Source: Onchocerca lupi
Lineage: Eukaryota; Nematoda; Chromadorea; Rhabditida; Onchocercidae
Reading direction: 5' to 3'
DNA length: 64,000 bases
Assembly (NCBI GenBank): GCA_028564675.1
Contig: JAOVVO010000050.1
Span: 162,655-226,654, forward strand
The notes beneath the pieces were generated by a model. The model did no database searches. It was not told the origin of the DNA and was given only the letters and a program-made list of their open reading frames with translations. This document shows, in pieces, positions 12,201-24,100 of the stretch. Numbering within the stretch: the first letter of the stretch is position 1; each line of letters starts with the position of its first letter. The translations under genes were made by a program, and so were the position numbers.

Positions 12201-15200
12201 ATGTTGAAGTTGCATCCATCATCCAGATCGATGCACCACAAATAATTCAACCTCTAGTTGAAAACATTGATGGAATTGAGGTATTGTTTCTTTGTTGAGC
12301 AAACGAATGTTTTTAAAGATCTGTGCTGAAAGATGGTAGTGACGATCCAATAAACAATGAAACCATTCGGAGAAAAAACTAGTTCATTTAGTATGAGAGG
12401 AAAAATCTAGTTCATTGTAGCAAGGCGATTCTGTTCACATGGAATGTCGTGTGTCACCAATTAATGATTCGAAATTGACGGTTAACTGGTTAAAAGATGG
12501 CAAATCACTTACGGAAGCTTCACGTTTCAAACCATCATGCGAATTTGGTTTCGTAACATTGGATATTTTGTATGCTCTTCCGGAAGACAGTGGCGATTAT
12601 GAATGTGTTGTCGTGAACGATAAAGGCGAAGCATCTACTAGAACTCATGTTACGGTATAGTGGTTTCTAAAATATTATGATTTTTTATATTTAAATTTTT
12701 TTCAACAGAACCTTATGATTTTACTATAGTTGAAAAAATGTTCATTTTGTTTTTCAACCTTTCAAAAATTCAATTGTCGTAGGTGGATAAAATCGGATTG
12801 ATTTTTGACTTGAGTTCAGGTCCTTTCAAAACCGAGTGTAGAATTTGCCCCGCAAGCTCCTGGTGCTAATATGGAAAATCTCGAGAATCATTTACGTCAA
12901 CATACCCGTGTTGCATTAGCACTCAGCAAGAATGATGCTTATAGTGAGGCTTCAAAACGACCACCTGAATTTAAAACTGAGCTGACGAATATTGGTGTTG
13001 AAGAGAGTGATTATTGTCGTTTCGAAACGCAAGTTGCGCCGATTAATGACCCTTATATGAAAATAGAGTGGTTTAAAGATGGAAAACCCGTTTTAATCGG
13101 TAATTTTGCTTTGTTTTTATTTTTAAATGAACTCTATTATGACTATTTCTAAGTTATTGCATTCTCTTTAAGAACGAATTTTCACTAAACGATATTTAGA
13201 ATTTTGAAAAATGCGAAGCCAAAATAGGTAGTTAAGATTTCATATTTTTCATTAATTTTGATGCTAATTTTATCTTTCAAAGCTTCGAAGTTAACGATCA
13301 TTTAAACGTATCTTTTTTCTTTGGTCTTTGTATAAAAAACTATTGTAGGACATCGATTCCGTTCAGTGTTAGATTTTGGATTCGCATGCTTAGATGTCCT
13401 TTATGCATTACCCGATGACACTGGTGAATATACCTGTGTTGCTACGAATCCTTATGGAAAAGCAACAACATCAGCGAAATTGGCTTGCTCAGGTTCTAAA
13501 CATATTATCACCGAAAGCCAACTTCCGCAGGGTGTTCTAGTTTCTGATGTCAAGAAGCTCGGTGACCAGCCATATTGGTTTGTTTGTTTGTTTTTTTCAA
13601 ATATTTGAGTTCCTGCTGTATTTCTAGCTTTTTATTTAAGACCTGCGAAAAATGTTAGTAATTTTTAGATTGAATAATATTGGCAATAACTCTTTTGTAT
13701 CCTAGTAAGCTCTTAACCTACTCTCTTACATCTCTATAGCATTGTTAGGTGCTTACTTGTGATTTATGATGAACTTTTAGTGTTCTGAACTTTTTCTTCT
13801 GTGTAATAAAATGTTAAATGCAATTTATATCTTAAATTTTATCATTCATCATAAAATAGTGCTCATCACTGATGAATCGGTAATTGTCCATTTCTTTATA
13901 ATGATTTTTTAAGGTCTGAACAAATCAGTGAACAACCGCGTGAGAAACAGGCACCGAGATTTACAATCAAACCTATGAATATACAAGCGATAGAAAATGA
14001 ACCTGCCAGATTTGAGTGCGCAGTAATCGGTAATCCGAAACCGAAAGTTGTTTGGTATATAAATGGAAACCAAGCCATACATGTAATCTATATTTTGTTG
14101 CAAAACTAAATCTTTTTTGAAACTTTTATATTCTCACGCTTCATTTATAAAGATTGATTTAATATATATCTTTATAACGATAATATTCCAGTCATTTTGT
14201 TACTTTGCGCGTTTTTAAAATTCTACTTATCTAGCTTTTGTTTGTCTAATTTTCGGAAGTTACTCCGGAAATTCTGCTTTAATTTTCCTTATTTCTACTT
14301 TTACAGCAAATTGTTTTCTTTTTTTTTTTTGTCCATATTTGGAATTTAAATTTTGTTAAAATTGCTTCGGATATAATTTTTGAGAGAAATGCTAATCATT
14401 TAAAAGAAATTTATTTTCAGGGGAGTAGATATAAGCTACATTATGATGGAATTTACTATTTGACAATTTCAAAAACGAAAATATCAGATGCTGGTGAAGT
14501 AAGCTTTCCAATTTCCTCTTTTTTGATTGGTTCACTTCTATGCGAAAAGTTTATTTTGTTATTAGAAGAATAGAAGTAGAGCCGAGACATTTTTAGATTG
14601 TTGCAATCGCGAAGAATTCGGAAGGTGAGGTACTTGCTTCCGCAATGCTAGACGTTTATCAAACCAAGGACTTTCGACATGTCAAATTAAAGCCAACATC
14701 TTTCAAGACTGTGGATGAATTACACGAGAGGGAAATGAAATGGCAGAAGGTTACAGTCATATTAAACTTATCAATAGAGTTCTACCTCAAATATTGTGAA
14801 GAAGCATTTATTTACCTGCCACATATGAAGTAAAAAAAATCTTATTTAAAGTTTTTAAATTTACAGGAAATTCTGGGCTCTCTTGGAGAAGCATTTAAAA
14901 ATGCCCCAAAAGCTGATCAGCAAAAATTGATGAGAGTTGAAAGATCGAAGTCACCTACTGAACCACTTGAAAGTGCAGAACTTATCGAGAAGTTTACCAG
15001 GCCTAAAAACGAACAATTCTACAATCAACTTAATTATGTAAATTTTCGATATCTGCTGGATCTATTTAAACCTACAAATTTAAGATTTTTACTCATCTTA
15101 CGTAGTTTTCCCAAGTTTTACAAGGAACTGGGTTTTGGCAAATTGACTTCGTGCATCACAACAGTGCATGTTCATCGCTAGGAGAAGTTGAACCATTAAT

Positions 15201-18200
15201 GGCAAAAAATGGATTGAATATAACCTTTTGAAAGTTTGCATCATTTTTTTTTTTGTTACCGATGTACAGTTAATAGTTCTGGAAGTTGCATCACTAATTG
15301 ATCGAGAAGTCTATAATCGCTTTTTGCAAATGTTGGCTTCTTCTACTAAATATTTGATGACAAATGTGAAATTTTTTATAGATCGAGACAACTCGTCCAA
15401 CTTTTGAAAGCATGAAGCTGGAAGATATAGCTTTGAAACCTGGGCACATCGAGAAATATGAGCCAACAAAAGAAAAGATGGAGCGAGTAGAATTAAGAGC
15501 TGCTCCTAAAGTGGAAAAAGAAGCAGCACTTGCAGGTGCTAGTGTAGCGAAACCGCAATGGGCAGTAGAAAGAAAACTTGGCAACGTTGAGTCACGGTTT
15601 GATTTTAATGTAGTTGAACAAAGTTCAAATTACTTGTATAGAATTTTAACTCTCAATTCAGGTAATTTATAGTTGTAGATTTGGAAAGAAATAATATGAC
15701 CAGAACCAAATTAATTTCTTTGAAAGGTTCATGCACAAAAATTGCTTTTCTAATTTTGAGTTATATAGAAACAATTCAATTGTATCATCATTGGAAATGG
15801 TTCCCAGAAGAACATCTGAGTATCGGTCACATTAAGATAAAGCAAATAATATCGGCGATAGTGGTTGTAGAATATTTTTAAGCTGAATTCAACAGGATAT
15901 TCATGAGGATGGAGAGGATGAGTAAGAATCATTGCTCAATAATATTAAAAGTGAAGCTTTGAAATCTCATGAGACATAGAAGAACCGATTAGCATCAATT
16001 ATTCACTAATGAACTTTATGGAGAATTTTCGATCTCATTGAAATGTTTAAGATTCCGTCGACTACCTGAACAGGAAAAAGAGGTAGTAATACCGGCTCGT
16101 GACCAAGTCAAATTTAAATTGGCGAAACCAAAGCCGGCGACTGAACTGCCCTCCGCGCAACATGTGGAAATTCAAAAGGAAAAAGCGAAATTAGCATCTG
16201 TGAAACAAAGACCGGAGATACCTAAAGAGGTATAAATTTTATTGTATTAAATTTCAAATTAAATTTTTAGTATAACAGTTTAATTGCAATTCACTTTTTC
16301 TATATTTTCTAGGCAGAAGTGCCGGCAAAGGATCAAGTAAAGATAAAGCAGAAATTCCAGCCGAAAGTAATGAAACCTTCGGAAGCATCAGTTATTGAGA
16401 GTGGCCCTCTGAAAGAAACACCTGCTGTTGTTAAAGGGTAAGTTGCACTTTCGGCTTTCTATTAGGCACTCCGGACTTCATTTTTTGCGCCGTTAGCAAG
16501 CGATGGAATTCTGTTAATGACTGTTCTAAAATTAGGTAAATACAAATAATTTTTATGTTTTTTAAAGTCATATTTTGAAAACGAAATTCATATTTGAGCA
16601 AATATCAAATTATTGTGAATTAGAATTATCATAGGAAGTTATATGAAATTCGTATGCTTATAATGACTGGTTCGTAAGCCCTTATGAAGGATGGACTTCT
16701 GATTCGTCTTTTTGTGCTGAATTACACTTAATTATAAGAAGTGCCTTTTTAACTATTACCATTATTAAGTTAAAAATCAAGCAGCAAGAGTCGAAAAACC
16801 TTGACTAGAATTTAATTTTCAGAATTTTAAAATGCCATATTCATTTTAATTTCTTTCAATTTTGCAGAAAGATTGCGGAATCAATAATACCTTCAAAGGT
16901 GAGTTCGACCACTTTTGCGCTCGTTTGGCATGGTTTCAGTTCTGTCAAAAAATAACTTTTTTGTGTGATTTTCGTTCATTTTTATATACATTGTTAAATT
17001 ACAGAGATGTTTCCTCAAGCCACATCGCTATCTTTTAATATCCAAAATCGCATGGTTTGTAGTATAACATCTAGATATCATAATATCTTCTTTAACACTA
17101 AAAATACTTTAAATTTTGTTTAGAAGTGAGTTATTTCTATTTTCCAAAATTTAAGATGAGTAAAACATCCAGATTTAAAGATTGATGCTTAGGAACTTCG
17201 AAATCAACAAGTTTCTATTCAGTGCGTCTTTTTTGAAATTAGAAAAGTCTTTTCATACAATTTTTGAGCTTTTATTGATTTCAGATTAAATACTGTTCAT
17301 AATCATTTATGACTATTCTTTGGAACTGATATTTTGAAGGGGAAGAACATTATTTCCTTTATTAACAACCGTATTGAATTTCTTTAGCGTGCTGTATTGT
17401 ACCAAATTTGTCATGACTCTCAGCATGCAGTTGAAGTGAATTTAGCAGAACACGAAGATCTGATATCTGAAGAATATGTGAAACATGCAACGTATAATTA
17501 TGGCAGTCGAATTCGAGAACGAGTCTTGGATTTCCGTGTTCTTCGACATGTCATTGTCAGCACTTTTTATTCGAACTTTTTTTAAATTAAAATTCTAAAT
17601 ATAATGAGTGTTTTTTTCTATAACCTTCAATATGATTAATTGCTACTCTTTGATGAGATTTAACGCATTATCTAATCAGACTCCAAAAATTTATCTAGTC
17701 ATCTCACTGTGCTGCAGAAATGATAATGCTTGGAAATTGTTTTAATAGTTTATTGAAAGAATTACGTTTCTCTTTGATGTTATATATAATCATTTAACAC
17801 TTTGCACTGAGTGGTCTTTCAGTTTTATAAATCTAATGACTTTATTTCATAAATTTTTAAAAAAGTCGTAATTTATATTCAATATTTTTGATTTTATTGT
17901 AGTTTTATTTTACAATATATAATCTAATTCTTTTTATTATGTTTTATCAATTTCAGCTTTTTTGGATCTTCAAAATCTCGGATGAAGAAATTGAATCATT
18001 AACTATCGTTTCAAAAAAATTTTTTTCTTTAAAAAATTCTTTAGCCACAGCCAACTAAAATGGGGCAAACTCAGAAGGCAGCGCCACAAATTACTCAACA
18101 GTTAAAGCCAATACAAGCTGAAATTGGGCGTCAGGCACAATTCAATGTATTGTTTAGCGGTGATGATCCTATTACGGTAAAGTGGTTCCAAAACGGTAAA

Positions 18201-20925
18201 GAAATCAAGCCAAGTTTCGAATTTCAGGTATCTAGATTTTTTGATGTACTTTAAATAAATCGAATTCTTTTAAATACTGAAATGAAAATGATTCAAGCAC
18301 AAAAATTATTTAAAAATTTTACGAAGTTTTGGTTGAGAATGAGACTGTCTGAAGGCAATACTTAAATTCACTGAGTATTCACTGAATATGAGCGTAATTT
18401 GACTTAGTAATCCATGGTCAAGAATGAATTCTTCTAGCCAGTGAGCTATCCATACCATTCTGCAATATTAATATTTGTTAAAACACCAAACTTTTAGGCT
18501 TATTTTTCTCTGATTCTTAGATTAATACCACTGGAAGAAGTTCAACCTTGACGGTCGCAAAATTAAAAGTGGACCATAATGGTCAGTATATGTGTCGTGT
18601 AGCGAATGTTGCGGGTGCCCAGGAATCGATGGCTAATTTGATGGTTGTTCCATCAGCCAAACATGGAATAGCACCTGATTTCAAACAACGAATGAATGAT
18701 GTCCGCGTGCAACAAAATGCATCGTCACAATTCAAATGTATCGTCACTGGCGTTCCTGAACCGACTGCTAGCTGGTTCAAAGTGACTTTTGTTCAAAATA
18801 TTAGTATATTAGGCATTATGATTTTGGGACCTGTGCTGGTACTTTCAACATCCAAAAATGATGATGTTTCTTCATTTGTCTGGGATTCTTTTCAAACTCA
18901 TTAGAAATAAACTTATTATTCGATTTAAAAAGTCCTGAAACTCTAGGACGGTAAACCATTGCCAAATGACGCAAGATATCAAATTGTCGACGAAGGAAAC
19001 GAACGTGTATTAATGATCTCTGATACATTATCGCAAGACGCAGGTATTTATGAATGTGTTGTGAAGAATAGCGCTGGTGAAGCTAGGTGAGCCTTCGAAT
19101 ATTTTCTCTAAAGATTTTCCTTTTCATTTATTTGCAAGATTAGATCACTTTTCATTTCTCATTTTTGTTTAACTAAATTGAATTGGATACGTGAGTGCGG
19201 AAAATTCTCCATGTTATGAGGTGATAGTTTTTACACTTACTTCGGACTTCAGAAAATTGGATAAGAGATTGTTAAATGTGAAATCAATTTGTTAGTATCA
19301 GATCTTTGAATTTTCATGTTATGAATCTAGAAAATTCGATTTAGGTGTAAAGCTCGTCTCAATATCATACTGGCAAGAACTGGTAAAGGAGCTGAAGCTG
19401 GACCTCGACTGGAAGCACCTCGATTCCAGTTCCAAATACAGCCTGTTGTAGTCGCTGAAGGCGCACCGGCTGAGTTCAGAGCAAACTATACTGGTTCTCC
19501 TGGTATCACTTGTGTTTATATTTATTTGTTTTCAACTTTCACAAAGTTCGCTTGGTTTTAAAATACTAAGAAATTACGATCATATAAAATGTGTTCATGC
19601 ACTACATAGCTACTTTCGATTATCATTAATTGCTGTCGTTCAAGAACCAATGATTCGATGGTATCGTAATAATGAACCAATCAAGAAGACGAAATACTTC
19701 GAAATGAGCCAAAGTAAAGGTGAGGCGGTGCTGCGCATCACAAAATGTTATCAGGATGATGTAGCCGAATATAAATGTGAAGCAACGAATCCGGCCGGCA
19801 AAGCGACGAGTGTTGCTAATTTACTTTTGCAGCGTGAGTGCTGTTATTGTTCTTTTTGATCTAAGCTATATTTAGAAGATTTACTGAACAAGTAACTAAA
19901 ATATCAATATTTCTTCAGCAAAAGGTGGTATTGTAACGCGAACAACGGCTCCAGCATCTTCTTCTGCAGCCGGGGAAGTGCCAAATGGTATTGTCGCTGA
20001 CAGCGCTCAAATCAAGAAAAAAGCTCCGTCTTCTGGTGCACCGCAGTTTATTTCAAAACTTTCGGATATAACTGCTCGTCCAGGTGAAATTAAGATGATT
20101 TTCTGAAAGGACAGAATCAAAATTAAAACATGGCTGTTGTACACTACAAACAGCCAGCTAGGATAATTTTTGACAATTATTTTGTTTCATGTCCTTGAGA
20201 TTTTCTCGTTGGTGCGCTGCCTTTGCTCATGTATCTAATTTAAAAGTAGAATTAACTCTGCAGTTAGGGAATCTTTACATTGTTTTAACTTCGCTTTTTT
20301 TTTTTCCATTAGGACATACGGTAAAGTTTGTTGCCGAAATATCGGGTAACCCACCACCGACTGTTGCGTGGCAATTCAATGGAAAGCCACTTCATGATGG
20401 GCGCGATCATAAGGTTAGTTTTTTCCTTCTGAATTTGGCTGATTTTTTTATTTAATTTGTTTTTAAATATTAATCTTTTCTCCAATTGATTTTTTTCTGA
20501 CCTCTGTATTTTAATTTAATAAAATTTTGTTTTAATTTAATAAAATTTTTTATCTTATGGTTAGAAGTCAAAGTTTTATGCATAAAGTTCAAAGTTGTTG
20601 GTTTTATTTCTCTCTAATATTTATAAGTTGGAATCACCACAAGTGTAAAAAATAAAGTGAATAAAGAAGAAATAAATCAATTTTTTTACTACTCTTAAAT
20701 TATTAGATAAATGTAAAAGACGGGACTAATATTAATTACCTATTAGGAACTGAGTAATGTGTGAACATTCATTTACTGCTTTTTCAGATATCACTAACTG
20801 GTAATAAAGCCGTTTTGGAAATGCAACGAATTTCAGAAGCAGAAGCTGGGGATTATATCATAACAATTCGTAATCCTTTGGGCGTTGTCCAGAGCCAAGC
20901 AAAACTCAAGATCCAATTTCGATAG
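273..20925 (+). CDS. ketn-1: Kettin (Ig-repeat thin-filament protein), 3' part of gene, 52 exons
   Basis: Kettin binds actin through serial Ig domains and crosslinks thin filaments near the Z-disc or dense body of striated muscle (family knowledge). Seen here: Ig domains alternating with linkers carrying DTQHPES..RIQEIE, the kettin signature. Exons: 273-417, 706-959, 1243-1423, 1596-1732, 1833-1947, 2255-2398, 2473-2660, 3022-3196, 3371-3587, 3850-4070, 4189-4402, 4740-4968, 5053-5219, 5400-5572, 5674-5928, 6110-6253, 6382-6596, 6797-6970, 7161-7254, 7474-7709, 7924-8049, 8141-8307, 8451-8724, 8932-9150, 9443-9547, 9891-10082, 10265-10405, 10494-10682, 10841-11092, 11271-11438, 11680-11867, 12157-12280, 12421-12654, 12820-13099, 13349-13577, 13914-14082, 14421-14498, 14597-14749, 14867-15037, 15382-15596, 16052-16229, 16313-16437, 16868-16898, 17388-17549, 18045-18227, 18521-18781, 18947-19086, 19345-19502, 19645-19833, 19919-20083, 20313-20413, 20788-20925. 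All phases join; total 9183 nt, 3060 residues plus stop. The 5' end is off the window. Least sure joins: 15596/16052 and 17549/18045. Introns over 300 bases hold nothing I recognise. Confidence 0.93.
1111..1226. repeat. 58-bp tandem duplication in kettin intron
   Basis: Two adjacent copies (1111-1168, 1169-1226) beginning TTTCTCCAATTTGAAAAAGA and containing TCTCTTGATGGAAAATATTT; almost no differences before the GTATAC/ATATAC end. It lies inside intron 960-1242, just upstream of the acceptor. Confidence 0.9.
4492..4543. repeat. TTTATC hexanucleotide microsatellite in kettin intron
   Basis: Imperfect run of TTTATC units inside intron 4403-4739, interrupted by TTTTTG and TG. Confidence 0.8.
6382..11092 (+). 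other. ketn-1: Kettin Ig 9-14 with progressively diverged linkers
   Basis: Six more Ig-linker units: Ig9 about 6495-6970, Ig10 7474-8000, Ig11 8195-8620, Ig12 8940-9520, Ig13 9975-10525, Ig14 10660-11092. Linkers for Ig9-11 keep the DTQHPLSWEKIQ or TAHQESWRRIQEIE form. The linker before Ig12 reads DSMQPQSLERIMEMEAE. That before Ig13 has lost the motif (KAKAIERLENN), and that before Ig14 is QLPDSMSGAYKKIIDIE. Several introns here (e.g. after 7709, 9150, 9547 and 10405) split the E/F strand just before the SGVY/AGEY tyrosine-corner region, a placement not used in Ig 2-8. The intron 8725-8931 has no stop in frame (see findings). Confidence 0.9.
11271..13577 (+). other. ketn-1: Kettin Ig 15-17, degenerate linkers
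   Basis: Linker DWQSTAEGKDRIEKLEEY precedes Ig15 (about 11395-12215). Ig15 runs almost directly into Ig16 (about 12230-12654), separated only by VEVASIIQIDAPQ, so this pair lacks the 35-residue linker. A linker of different composition (ENLENHLRQHTRVALALS) leads into Ig17 (about 12960-13495). After Ig17 a short segment with ITESQLPQGVLVSDVKKLG and a Trp codon split by an intron (13577/13914) leads to Ig18. Frames and splice phases are continuous. The domains keep the FGF..LDI..ALPED[ST]G.Y.C signature, so they still belong to the kettin repeat family. Confidence 0.88.
13914..14660 (+). other. ketn-1: Kettin Ig 18
   Basis: Exons 13914-14082, 14421-14498 and the first part of 14597-14749 encode one I-set Ig domain: APRFTIKPMN opening, FECAVIGNPKPKVVWYINGN around the B-C strands, SDAGEIVAIAKNSEGEV for the F-G strands. 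It differs from Ig 1-17 in lacking the NDP.LK and DFGF motifs of the kettin repeat and has the general titin-like I-set pattern (G.PKP.V.W). It marks the end of the actin-periodic repeat region. Confidence 0.88.
14660..18077 (+). other. ketn-1: Kettin non-Ig spacer, about 335 residues, charged and proline-rich
   Basis: Exons from 14660 to 17549 plus the start of 18045-18227 encode a Lys/Glu/Pro/Ala-rich, cysteine-poor stretch with no Ig pattern, including EKYEPTKEKMERVELRAAPK, KFKLAKPKPATELPSAQ and KIKQKFQPKVMKPSEA. It ends in a more structured-looking part (LYQICHDSQHAVEVNLAEHE, RIRERVLDFRVLRH). Two related words recur: VVIPARDQVKFK (about 16083-16118) and AEVPAKDQVKIK (about 16316-16351), suggesting a degenerate internal repeat. 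The junction 15596/16052 is uncertain; 15609/16073 also preserves frame. The 31-nt exon 16868-16898 is short but keeps phase. No function is recognised; it is probably a flexible tether between the repeat region and the C-terminal Ig cluster. Confidence 0.72.
18045..20925 (+). other. ketn-1: Kettin C-terminal Ig 19-22 and stop codon
   Basis: Four I-set Ig domains: Ig19 about 18078-18650 (VKWFQNGKEI; NGQYMCRVANVAGAQES), Ig20 about 18670-19370 (PEPTASWFKDGKPL; AGIYECVVKNSAGEA), Ig21 about 19405-19833 (PEPMIRWYRNNEPI; VAEYKCEATNPAGKA), Ig22 about 20035-20922 (PPPTVAWQFNGKPL; AGDYIITIRNPLGVV). Short Ala/Ser/Gly-rich spacers precede Ig21 and Ig22. The protein stops right after the last strand (KLKIQFR, TAG at 20923-20925). 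In insect kettin too, the last Ig domains lack the regular linkers (family knowledge). The gene therefore ends as a conventional kettin and does not read through into the downstream titin exons. Confidence 0.9.
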
Positions 20926-21157
20926 AAATATGTTGTTTTATCGATATTCAAATTACATGTTTTTTGATCTTTAAAATTGAAAATGCCTAATGATTTACCT
21001 GAATTTTCAAATACTCGAGTCTTGATTTTTTACTGATTATCTTCTTGATTTCTCGATATTCGTATCATTTTTCTTTTTTTTAGTTCAGATTTTTTTCTTA
21101 ACTGTGAGCTGTTCTTTAGTTCTATTTTGTTTGAAATTTCATATCAAATATTTCGGT

Positions 21158-21163
21158 AATAAA
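21158..21163 (+). terminator. Candidate polyadenylation signal of kettin (AATAAA)
   Basis: The first clear AATAAA downstream of the kettin stop, about 235 bases after it, in a T-rich context. In such AT-rich DNA the hexamer occurs by chance, so the assignment rests only on order and distance. Confidence 0.35.
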
Positions 21164-24100
21164 TTTTCCTTTCATTGCTAAACTTATGTTGTATATATTA
21201 ATGCGATACCAATGCAATTATTCATTTATTTGTATTGTCAGTTGTAAAGTTGCCTTCAAGTTTCATGGCCTCTCTAATATAAGAGTTAATTTTGCATTAC
21301 GGTCAGAAATTATTTTGTCATATTGTATTCTTGACTCTTTAATAATTTTTTTGGTGAACTGCGCTGTGAGAAAGAATTAGACTTCTGCCAGTATGCCTTT
21401 TGTAATTTCTTTTTAAAACTTCAATTGTTTTTTTATTTTATTTTCTTTGAGTTTCTCGATTGAATAGCAATATTTTTGCTATTTTTTATATCTCTAAACA
21501 AAAACAAATTTCTTAATAAACTTTCATGTTATTGCAAATGATCGATAAGAGGCATTCTTCAAATGAAGTATTTCAATTCAGGCCATAATATTTATAAGTG
21601 ATCTTTCGTGCTTTGAATTCAAGAATCGCAGTGTCATTTTGTAATACCAAGTTGTTGAGGTTTGTACTTGAAAAGAAGGCAAGAAAATATCCCTTATCTT
21701 AATAAGAAGAAATTGAGATGTCATCTGTGAATGATCTGTGCATGGCAATTATGACAAGACAAATGTTCTCATAATTAGGTTCCTTGATTCCGCATCAATC
21801 TGTACTATTGCGTGATGGAGAGAATCGTTTCAATATTCTTAACATGATCAGTGAAACAAATTTGACAAAGCATGATAATCACAAAAATCTTATAATAATG
21901 TTTTGCAAAAAATCCCGAACTTTATATTAATATTTTCAGAGGAAAGTTATTTTGAAGAAAAGGAATTTCCAATTTATGTTCCACATAATTCCCCCAAAGT
22001 AATTTTTCGCAGGATTCTTATTTCCTTAACGAAGTTCATTTGCTCGCAGAATGGAAATATATTGAAGAGGAATCCAGAAAAAAAAAATGAATTTACTAAA
22101 ATCGCAGTAAAATACGGCATAAATGTTATTTTATATCACTGGAGTTCAATTAAGTCTTTTTTTTAAAACTATTTTCAATAAAATGCAATTTAAAAAGTCA
22201 TTGTATAATTGAATTTTCGAAAATTCTATCGAGAATGAGTTCATGTTCAAGGAAATCTTTAAGCATTTCTGTTGACTTATGTGAATTAATTGAAATCTTA
22301 CCGATCTAATTACAGCTTCAATAATAGGATTAGTTGTTGCATGTCTGCACTATATGTTAGAAGTATGGATATAAGATATTCGATTGATTATATACAATAA
22401 CTTTCGAAGATAATTCAGAAATAAAATTTCTAGCAAAATTACAATTTTATTTTAAGCAGAATTCACAAAGTTCCCTTCTTTGTAATTCATTTTGCAACGC
22501 TGTTATCCAGGATAAACCATTAGTTAAACTTTCCATAAAGCTTGAATAAATTTTGGTTCTATAGAAAATCAATAGAAAAACAATTGTTTTTCTGGCTGAT
22601 AATTAAGTGAAACATTTTTAAAGAAAAATGCATTTAAAAAAGTCAGAAAAATTGAGAAATTTTCAAGATTCTTGGATATGTATACATGCTGAATCATTTC
22701 GTTGGAAAAAAAACACCAAACAGTTGTGAAAAGATATCAAAACGACACGAATTAGATCCGAATGAGTCGAAATTTCTCATTTCCAAATTTTTGATCTTTA
22801 TTTGACGATACTTTTTTGTCGAAGTAAGATTTACTGAGACTTCGAAGACTTCAGAATTTGTTGCAATGATTAATAAAATTTTTTAAAGAATAAAAAATAT
22901 TGTAAAACATTTTTTTTATATTTGAAAAGGGATATTTTATCGTGTTTCAGAGGATTTTAAATTATTTCGCTTAAAAGAAAGAAATAAAAAGAAATTCTAT
23001 CAACACGAAAATTCGAAAGACAAAATTTAATGCAATTTTTCACCTTAGCTTGGAATCAAAGATTGATGAATTAATTGGCTTTCATAATTTTTAATATTCA
23101 TTATTCATGCTTTACAGCTACAAATATCTTTTTTTATCAGCCTCGAAAATTTGAAATCAATATTTCTGTAGCAGTAAATTCTTGCAAAGCATAACTGACA
23201 GTTGAAGAAAATTTGAAAAATAATTTCTAAATAATCGGAAAAATGCAAAAAATAGATCGCAAAAATACCGAAACATAGAAAAGCTGTAAATAGAATTTGA
23301 ATCTGCCTTACCCTCTTTCTTATCGTGACTTCCGAAAAATTTTCAGAATAGATCATTCGACTACAAAATAACTAAGCCTCATTACGCTATAAATTTTGAA
23401 TTTTTTCTTGTAGTTTTAGAAAGAAGCATTTAGATTGCTCTATTAATAAAATAAAGAGAAAAAAGAAATAAAAAAAAAACAAAATTTTTTTTATTCATTT
23501 ATTTAGTTTGTTTAGAATCTCTATTTTATGTTAATCGACAACGTATTATTTGAGAAAATCTAATAAATCAAATTCCGCTTGTAATATTCAATTTTTTTAA
23601 AGCAATCAATTGATCAGAAATGATTGCATTTAGACATTACACATCTGGCTTGAAATTTATCTTTATATGATTGATGTGAAGTATTAAAAAAAGACTTATT
23701 CTCTTGCTATATCAAAATATTGTTTTTTTTTCTTTTCTCAATTTAAAAAATATGTATCAAAAGTATACCATCCCTCATTAGATTCATTGATATAAACTTC
23801 CTGATAATGAAATAAATCGTGGCGAAAAAATGCAGCGTTCAATGTTTTTCGTCGTTTTTTGAAACGAAAAGAAAAAGTTCATTGACTTTGTGTTGTTCGG
23901 TGAGATGTGGAAAGTTAGTTATCTTAACAATTGATATATTGGAGAAAACAATTGTGCAAGACTGTTTGTTAAAATTGAAGTTTGGAGGAGTTGAAGCTTT
24001 TCAGCGAAGCGATTTGCATAACAACCAAAGCAAAAACTTTAGCCTGAAGGCAATTAACCCACCTGTTAAAATTGAAGAGAGCTAACAGACATCAAAATGA

